DNA from: Plasmodium coatneyi
Taxonomy: Eukaryota; Apicomplexa; Aconoidasida; Haemosporida; Plasmodiidae
NCBI RefSeq assembly: GCF_001680005.1
Contig: NC_033566.1
Span: 2,418,001-2,482,000, forward strand
Reading direction: 5' to 3'
DNA length: 64,000 nucleotides
Within the stretch, counting starts at the first letter, position 1. Each line of letters begins with the position of its first letter. The notes under the pieces were generated by a model, which saw only the letters and a program-made list of their open reading frames with translations, was not told where the DNA came from and searched no databases. Position numbers and translations under genes: made by a program. Below, piece after piece: positions 55,966 through 64,000 of this stretch.

Positions 55966-58900
55966 TTATAGGTACAAAGAGGGGGAGAAGGGGATGCCGC
56001 GTCGAAGCTTTTTGGTCGCCTCTGTCAAAATTTCGCACATGCTGTCGTTGTTGATTCCTCTGAAGGCGCAGATCATTTGTCTGAGCAGTTCATCCAGGCG
56101 TCTGCGTAAGTTGGGAGGTGCGGGGAAATAAATGAGTTGGGCATGAACGCATAATTCGGCACAAACAGGTGTATGTAAAAATATACGCACTTTTGTATGG
56201 CCCTTTTATAGGCACATTAATGTGTGCGTTTTTGTGAGCATGGTCGATATTCATTAATACACACGACTAACCTGAGCGTGCGTATGATGGAGCCCTCGTA
56301 TATCTGCGAATCGGTGAGAATTTCCATGAAGGAGTAACCGCGTACCCACTGCAAGACGATTGGCATAATGGCGGACTTGAACTTGTCCAGGTAGTCTTTC
56401 AAATTTATGTTCATTCCACATTCGTTCATTTTGTTACAAACGTGGGTGGCCGTTTTAATTATCTGTTCGTAGCCTTCCACAAGAACTCCGTCTTCAATGG
56501 TTACTTCTTTGTTCGTGGATTCGTCATAGACAAAGCAGGAGAGGAAGGCACATATGTAGTCGTAGTTGTACTTACTAAAAAAGTTGGAGAAAAATAACTC
56601 CGAAATGACTAATTCGTCCACACTGAGGATGGCACTGGCGATTTGTCCTTTCATGGTTACGACGTAGCTTTTTTCGTCACTCGGGGTGAAGTCCCCTCCG
56701 GTGATGAGTCCATTATGGTTGGCTTCATCGTCTCCTTTGTCCGTCTCCACATTGACTTCCTGATTGTTTGTCCCATGTTGCGCGTTTTCCCCTTCCAAGT
56801 TGTGGGAAATTTCTATATAATTCAAGCCTTGTAGAAGAACGAGCATATTTTTTAGTTCCTTCTTTAAGACTATGAATCTGCACTTTTCTATGTTGGCCTC
56901 TAAAAGGTTCTTTTCAAACTGCAGAGCAACATACATGTTGTACAGCTGGTAAAACTTCTGAAGGTTTGGATTGTTCAGTAATTTATTTCTACCTAACATA
57001 TGTTCGTGGTAGTTAATATTTTTTACAACTTTTAGGAAGGCTTCATCTTTAATATCCATCTGGTGGGGGTTAATAACTGGAATATTTTTTTCTCCCTTCA
57101 GACAGGTTACCATAGTGTTATACTTCATTTTGGCGCTCATTATTTGTTCTTCATTTTTTTTGTCAAAGGGTTTGTCTAGGTTTAAGACGACAGCCGAAAT
57201 TTGGTAGATGCATTTTATGTGAAAGGTGATGAGTTTCCACTTGGCCTTCATCCTGTCGTTGGCCGGTGCGAATTCCTTCCGCGTGTCTTCTTCCTCTGCG
57301 TCGTCATTGTTTTCGTCGTCGTCACTGTGGGACAGTTTCCTTTTTCTGTTTTGGCTGTACGGCACTAGGCAGTCCACGAGCAGCACAGCGCCATTAGCTT
57401 CATTCGTGTGGTTCGGGTGGTTAGCGTGGTTAGCGTGGTTAGCGTGGTTAGTGACGTTGTTCCGACCGGCGGTGCGGCCCCCGTGAGCTCGCTCCACAAC
57501 CTTTCCCTCAATGCATATGGCCCAACCCCACCTCAGGTCGTCCTCCACCAGGTAGAGCAGTCTCCCCATGGCCAAGTAGGGGGTGATGTTCTTCCTGGCT
57601 GTCAGTATAGACCTGTACGTTTCGCCCAACTCGATCAGTTTGTTCCTTAATATGTAGTAATTGGAAATGCAGGAAAAGACGGTGTTGTAGTTTTTGAGCT
57701 GATCATTTATGGTGAAGTTTTCACCGTTCATCATGTCGACGGTGTGTTCCGCGTCGATACCTATTTCTTCTTCCACTCCTCCTGGGGGTATACCTTCTTC
57801 CGCGTTGCCATTCTGGTCGTCATGTAGAGTGTGGCCCATTTCAGTTGCATTCATTTCTTCACCCCCCCTGGAGATGCACTCATAATTATGGTCCATAATT
57901 TTCTTCAGGAGATTTTCCTTACTAATCTCCTGGTCATCCTTATCCAAGTAGATACTAGTCAATTGGTTAAAAATTTCTTTAATTTTTTCTTCCACTTTTT
58001 TTTTGGCCATAATTTTCTGGAAGAGGTTTTTCTTCATTTGGTACTGAATGAAGGATCTCTCGATCATAAACTCTGGCGTAATTCCTTCTATTCTGAGTAG
58101 ATTTAAAATCATATTATACCCTAAGTGGAACTGACTAACTAGTCTGTTTGCTTCTCCGACGAATAATTTTTCCGCCTCTCTCCAGTGTAGTGGGCTTTCT
58201 AACATAATAATAACAATCCCTCTGTCGTCTAACCCCCGTCTGCCAGCTCTGCCAGCCATTTGAATATACTCCCCCGATGTTATTAACCGTTTTTCTACTC
58301 CATCAAATTTTCTCAAGGAGGTAAAAACGACCGTCTTCGCTGGCATGTTAATTCCCATGGAGAAAGTTTCTGTACTGAATAAAACCTTCAGCAGGGATTC
58401 TTGGAACATAATTTCTATTATTTCTTTAATGATGGGTAGTAGGCCCCCATGATGGATTCCTATACCCCTTAACAGGAGGGGGAGAATAAACTGGACCTGC
58501 GGTAAAGCCCTATCATCATCAGCTAAAATTTGAATGGCGTTTTCGTACAACTCTTTTATGACTTCCTTCTCTGTGTCGTCTGTTAAGTCCACTTTATGCA
58601 TGGTCGTGGCATTTATTTCGCATTCCTTTTTGGAAAATGCAAAAATGATAAGAGGGGTATAATTACGCGAATGGCACATCTGTACAATTTTTTCAATATC
58701 GTGGACGTTTTTTTTTGCCCGTTTGTTATGCTTACTATTACCACTTTGGTGGTGACTATCCTCTGACATGTTGTTTTTTTCCTTTATCGCGTTGACCGCT
58801 TTTATGAAATTATTTTTTTTAAAATCTTTATTTTCATCGCAGATTAGAAAAACACTTTCGCTGGATGTTGGGTAGATATAATGTTGCAGGGGGGTGGGTC

Positions 58901-60059
58901 GATAATCTGTGTAGACAATATGGCAAGCTTGGCTTTTAATACTGCTTACCCATTCTGCGAATTGAATACCATTTGGGATGGTTGCACTTAGGAAAATAAA
59001 GCGCACCATGAGGGGGAGTAGGATGATCGTTTCTTCCCAGATGACTCCTCTATCTCTATCCCGCATGTAATGGATTTCATCGAAAATTACCCACTTTACT
59101 TCTTTCGTTAGGGAAGAGCCTCTATACAACATGGATCTCAAAATTTCCGTCGTCATGACGATAATAGACGCATCAGGATTTATGGAAATATCTCCCGTAA
59201 TCAATCCGACGTCTTTAAATTCTTCACTCAGATCTCTGTACTTTTGATTACTTAGCGCTTTTATAGGGCTGGTGTAGATAACCCTTTGCTTATCCCTTAA
59301 CCCTAGCGCGATGGCGTACTCTGCGATGACCGTTTTTCCTGCTGATGTGTGTGCTGACACGAGGACACTTTCGTTTCGTTCCAAACATTCAATGGATTTT
59401 TTCTGAAAAGTGTCTAATTCAAATTTGTAGGTCCTGGCTGGGGTGAGATTTTCACTGAGTTTGTTGTGGATGTAGCTCTTTGGCCGGATGCACTTGTGAA
59501 TGCAATTGACGTCACTGCGGAATTCCTCCAACACGAGCACATCGTCATTGTTTATCGTTTTGCTATTTTCGATTAGCGTTTCTTCTACCGGTTCGTTATC
59601 ATGGTCGGTTCCATTTTCGCTTTTTTCCACGTTTTTTCCGTTTTGCTTTTCGTTCAACTTTCTCATTTTGTTGCTTGCATTTCTGGTCGTGTCATCAGCA
59701 ATTTGTATGTCGTTGTATATTTCCTCCTTTATTTTGCTCTGCACTTTTTGGTCCCTCTTTTTACACGAAATGAGGTTTTCCACGTTTATTTGGGGGGTCC
59801 CCATAGGGGCGGCTGATGCACCCTGCGGTTGCGTATTCAATTGCGCTTCCCCTTTAGTGTCATCCTGTCCACCTCCTAATGCGCCTTTGTCAGTATGCAT
59901 GTTACTGGGTGTCTGTTCGTTCACTTCACCCTGGGGATGGTTTTCCACGGGGATTCCGCCACCCCCCCCTTCGCCCGCTTCATCTTTTGTGGAAATATTA
60001 TCGTCTATGTCATTTTCCTCGAACACGTTAAATAAGTCATCAATATTACCGCCAGACAT
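55966..60059 (-). CDS. MTR4: ATP-dependent RNA helicase MTR4 (2 exons)
   Basis: A Ski2-like helicase that feeds RNA to the nuclear exosome. Coding order 60059..56272 then 56101..55966 (donor gttagt, acceptor cttacgcag), 1307 aa. An open frame upstream has only TTG, so the ATG of MSGGNIDDLF is taken. The first ~180 residues are an acidic, low-complexity extension. The core has Walker A SAHTSAGKT (ending at 243), SPIKALSNQK, DEIH (327-330), FLSATIPN and motif VI MAGRAGRRGLDDRG. The arch/KOW region follows (RWGWAICIEGKVV-VLLVDCLV), interrupted by an NHA repeat. The DSHCT C-terminus ends IYEGSIIRTLRRLDELLRQM and the FSPSLYL tail typical of MTR4. A polar insert of about 45 residues lies between the RecA domains (near HHQSGNSKHNKRAKK). 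TRAMP and exosome partnership is known for the family, not visible here. Confidence 0.95.
57408..57452 (-). repeat. 9-bp coding minisatellite (Asn-His-Ala) in MTR4
   Basis: Five tandem 9-bp units (GTGGTTAGC on the + strand). They code NHANHANHANHPNHT-type sequence inside the arch/KOW region. Confidence 0.9.
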
Positions 60060-63000
60060 AATTATGTAGTCAGGATTCAAACTTTGGGACGTTTGTGCGG
60101 GGTTACCACCTTTAACGATGGGGCGTACTGTTTGTGCGTATGGTTAAACTATTCCACGGATACATAATTCGTGCACCGAACACGATGGGGAGGGGAAGAG
60201 TTAAACGTTAAACAACAAATGGGGAATTTTTTGAGCTTCCCAAAGAATTATAAGTACTTATGGGGAAGAATAATATTTTGCTGTTCTATCTGCCCCTACT
60301 ATACTGGGAAAGGAGAAAAAATGAAAGAAACAAATATGACATGACCTGTTGGTCAACCTTTTTAACTTTCGCAAAATAAGAGGGAGGTTCACTCCAGTGT
60401 AATTTTGCTATTGTTTTTATTTTTCTTAATAGCAACTTGGGGAAAAGGGGATAAAAAATGGGATTAAAAAAGGGGAAATATTGCTTTACGCGCAGAAGAT
60501 GCACTCTATATGCAAAACAACATAGCCTTCATAAGCATATTAAAAAAAAAAAAAAAAAAACGTTATTTTTCGCCATCCTTCTTTGACCTGAATCCCAGGC
60601 TTCATTTTCTATTTTACCGTATGGCGCCCCTCGGCGTATGCTAACAATTTACATATGTATACGCGACGATTTTTATAGTGTACTACATTACGCTTACCGC
60701 CCGATTGGCCAGTATCTTTCACGCGTATTATATTTGAGTGCAAATTAATGCAAAGTTGGCGCAAAATGGTGGTTGGAGTTTTTTCCTTTTTCCGGTTTCC
60801 GCTGGTTATGTTGCCCAGTTTGATGTTTCCACGTAGAGCAGTAATTAATGCGCGAATTTTTCATGTTACTTCCATTCTGTTAGCATGTATATAGAGGAGT
60901 CCCCAAAAGGAGAAGATGAGAGAATTAGAGGCTCATATGTTAAACACATTAAATAAGCGCCTCCTCATGGGCACGCAACTTGTTTTGCTGATAAAAAGTA
61001 TATAAACAAAATTTCGAACAGAATATGCCTGGACTATTCTGCCATCCAAACGGCATTCTGCATTTCCTTTGCATGAACCCTTTTGTGAGGGGAAAAGAAA
61101 AACTTTTTTTTTTAATATGACAACCGAAACACACGTGGGTGAAAGGTATACATATGTACACGTTTTTACTTTGCCCGCTTTGTCCCTATGGAAGTTAACT
61201 CGTGTGGTATGGATTTGTTGCTGATAATACAACGACACCCCTTGGGTGGTACTTACGTTTACGCCGCTGCATAAAGCTGCGGTATTATTAGCATTTTTCG
61301 CTTTGCATGCTCCACCACGGGGCACAATTAAAATGAGTTTATTCCGCTTAGCTTATTGTGGCAATTCGCACGAGAGACAATGTCCTTAACAGGGATCAGG
61401 GTATGTCCATCGGACATTCCAGGATAGAATGGGGGATCAAAATTGCGTGAACAGAAATCGGACTGGCAGCACTTATGTGTCTCTTCCTGTCAACATTGGA
61501 CACGCATGAGAGCTGAAAGGGGGACATAGGAATGTCACCCCTGATGAATAAATATTTTCCCCCTTTGGGAGCATACCCCACGATGCGTATTCTGCTTATT
61601 CTCTTCTTTCACGTATGCCTTTTCGGAAAAGGTAAATTATTACCAACGCTGGGCAGCGTATGAGGATATGCGAAAGACAAGGTGAAAATAAAAAAAAAAA
61701 AAAAGGACAAAAGACCGTTTGTAGTTGACCTCCACAATACGGTCACATGTAGATGGAAAAACCAATTTCGGTACTTCCCCCGTTTATATTTGTGCGTACA
61801 GCGACGAGGGTGATTCTTTTAATTTTCCACAAAAAATGTGTCACATGACCGGGGCGATAAGTCTACAACAAATCTGAGTTGTTTTCCCTCTTTGCAATTT
61901 TCCTATACGAACGAATAAGTGCGCGTAAGGTGTATACCCTATGCGATTGTTCAATTCCGCGTAATATCACCTCCGCCTTAGCATTGTTTTAACGAATTAG
62001 TGCAACGCACGTGTGTTTGCTTGTGCGTGTTTACTTGTGCTTTTTTTTTTTTTTTTTTAATTTGCTTCTTCCAATGGATGAATCATTTGTGGCCCATTAT
62101 TGCGTTGCCCATTTGGTGTTTAACATGGTTAAGGGGAAGGTTAAGTTTTATTTTTTATTTTCCTTTTGTGGAGTCATTCCAAAGTTTTTCCGTTCTGAAC
62201 AGTGCCCCATTAGCTCATCCTTCCACTGCTTAAATTTGTTCATTTGTATGCCATTGAGGTTACACGTTTCGCGAATTTTTCTACATAAAGGTAAAAAGTG
62301 CATAGCACATGTGTGTGGAGATGCCTTAACTCCTTTACATACGTGCACTTAAAAACGTTCGCGGTGAACCGTCGCAGAGTTGGCTTGTAACGTTTAAATG
62401 GGTTGAGAAAAAAGGCGAAAAGAATGAAAAAATGGAAAAGCGCGAAAAATGAAAGAAGTGAAGGAGTAAAGAAGAGAATCGTAAAAAAGGCATAGCATAC
62501 TGCAGCGCAGCATAACATGACATAAAGGTGTATAAACACAGTTTTTTTTTTTTTCTTTTTCAAAAACAATAATTTGCTTACACGTATGTAAAGGGTAAAG
62601 GTTTCTTTACACACAGACAGCCAAGTCATTATGGTTTTCACCAGCTACCCCAATGTAAGCTTTTTTTTTTTTTTTTTTTTGTTCTTAAAGCACTTATATT
62701 TTTGCTTAATTTTGGAAGTTTATCTTGTAGGAGGAAAATGTTTTTTTCTTTCCTTTCTGCTTTGCATAATTTTACGAAAGGTCTAGGGGTATGGGTATAC
62801 CGGAATACACATTGCGGGAAGTCAATCATGACTGTTATCATTTTCCTTTTTTACGTTTCACATTTTACGTTTTATTTTTTATAATTTATATTTTGTATTA
62901 TATATTATGTACTATATATTTTTTCCTTTTTTTTCACCCTTTTGCGCTTTCTTTGTGTTTCTACATTTGCGCATGTTCATTTTTGTACTCCTTCGTTTGT

Positions 63001-64000
63001 GTAAAAGTGCGATTTTACATTTCTCTACTTTGCCGTCCCATTTTGCTTACTCATAATTTGCCTTTCCACTTTGCTCTCACCACTCCTGTGAGATGCCTTT
63101 TTTTCGTAAAAACAAAGCCATGTTGATTGCCACAGCTTCACTTTAAAAACCGCTGTGAAGGGCGCCACTTGTGTTTGTTTGAAGATATGTGTACATCTAC
63201 GCGTTTACATAAGCATACATATATAACTGTACACATAAGCGTATGTATTTTTTTTGTAAAATTATTTGTATTACTGTTACAACTCGAAAAAGGAAAAATA
63301 AAAAAATAAAAGTGAGAACGCACACAGGAACGAGCGAAATTTGTTTACCTGATTTGGGGAAAGATTGCCATCTGCAGAAGTTTCGTACCATTACGCATTT
63401 GCAGTGTGTCATCTGACCCCAATGCGAAATCCATTTAAGCGACAGAATTGTTTCATGTTTGATACATGAATATGTGTGTATGCTTCGTGGGCAACTACCG
63501 CGTGAGCAACAGCCGTATACGCAGACCGGTGTGGGGATTTTTCCCTTTTTTTAAACGACAAAAGAGCGGAAAACCAAGTTGTAATTTCCCCCCCTTTGCG
63601 TGATACGTCCTGTTCCCCCGTATGAGTGAACAACAACGCTGAATAAACCTCGATTTTGTTTTTGTTTTTTTTTTTTATTAAAAGAATTTTTTTGATTCTT
63701 TTTTGCGTTTGCAAACTTTTCTTTCCATGCTTTTCCTTCATTATTTATTTATACATTTTTATATATTTTTTTTTTTTGGAACGAATTAACACTATGTGGG
63801 AGTAAAATAAATGAGTGTGCTTCTCTCATTATTTGTGGAAAGAATATTTGAACGTTCATAAAATTTAATGTTATTATAGTTACACTACGCCTCGGCAACT
63901 GTGTGACTGCATTTTTGGATCACCAATGTATGCTTATGCGGGAGTAGTACCTCCTTGTACCTTTGCCTAAGATGTACATTCGTGAACACACACAGGTGCG
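60060..64000. other. 3.9-kb gene-free region upstream of MTR4
   Basis: Holds the MTR4 promoter in its first part. Homopolymers near 60541-60560 (A), 61690-61704 (A), 62041-62058 (T), 62541-62552 (T), 62661-62680 (T) and 63666-63676 (T). ORFs of up to 133 aa (60933-61325, 62240-62641, 63409-63741) have no domain, run through homopolymers or overlap each other, so none is called. AT content rises after about 62350. It may be a long promoter, a non-coding transcript locus or the edge of another chromosomal domain. Confidence 0.45.

Noticed and set aside
62240..62641. 133-residue minus-strand ORF in the last spacer
   Set aside because: Lys/Phe-rich, crosses a homopolymer and overlaps another ORF; no domain.

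Overview
This window is a stretch of a malaria-parasite nuclear chromosome, most likely from the Plasmodium vivax / cynomolgi / knowlesi group. Three things point there. Coding DNA has moderate GC, while the spacers are packed with 20-43 nt poly(dA:dT) runs. Proteins carry Asn/Lys/Gly-rich low-complexity insertions. The gene content includes apicoplast-type EF-G, a mitochondrial single-chain PheRS, membrane-anchored DHODH, CAX and an ARID protein. From memory, the gene order matches the left arm of P. falciparum chromosome 6 (CEP76 - PheRS - ARID - CAX - TEX1 - DHODH - BCS1 ... JmjC ... EF-G ... MTR4). That synteny could not be checked here.

There are eighteen protein genes, seven of them with introns resolved from GT/AG sites and reading phase. 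From left to right: CEP76-like 3' end (+), mitochondrial PheRS (-), ARID protein (+), Ca2+/H+ exchanger CAX (-), Bre1-like RING protein / TEX1 (+), DHODH (+), BCS1 AAA chaperone (-), RBM26/27-like RNA-binding protein (+), SDE2 (-, broken by a poly-A frameshift), a Lys-rich coiled-coil protein (+), a TYW5-like JmjC hydroxylase (-), an EF-hand-like protein (+), a five-exon SAC3/LENG8-like protein (+), RabGGTase beta (-), apicoplast EF-G (+, four exons), a secreted protein of unknown function (-), a MYND-finger protein (-, three exons) and the RNA helicase MTR4 (-, two exons). The last 3.9 kb, upstream of MTR4, holds no gene I can support.

Strands mostly alternate. Most divergent gaps are long (0.8-3 kb, poly(dA:dT)-rich, presumably shared promoters). 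Convergent gaps are short (0.28-0.94 kb). Several neighbours share a theme: nuclear RNA processing and surveillance (MTR4, RBM26/27-like, SAC3/LENG8-like, SDE2), organelle function (PheRS, DHODH and BCS1 for the mitochondrion; EF-G for the apicoplast), and chromatin (ARID, Bre1-like). These are unlinked housekeeping genes, not an operon.

I saw no mobile element, CRISPR array, rRNA or tRNA, and no obvious new multi-gene system. The most useful anomalies are the SDE2 poly-A frameshift, the TYW5 identity of a JmjC protein of the kind usually discussed as a chromatin enzyme, and the Bre1 architecture of the TEX1 orthologue.
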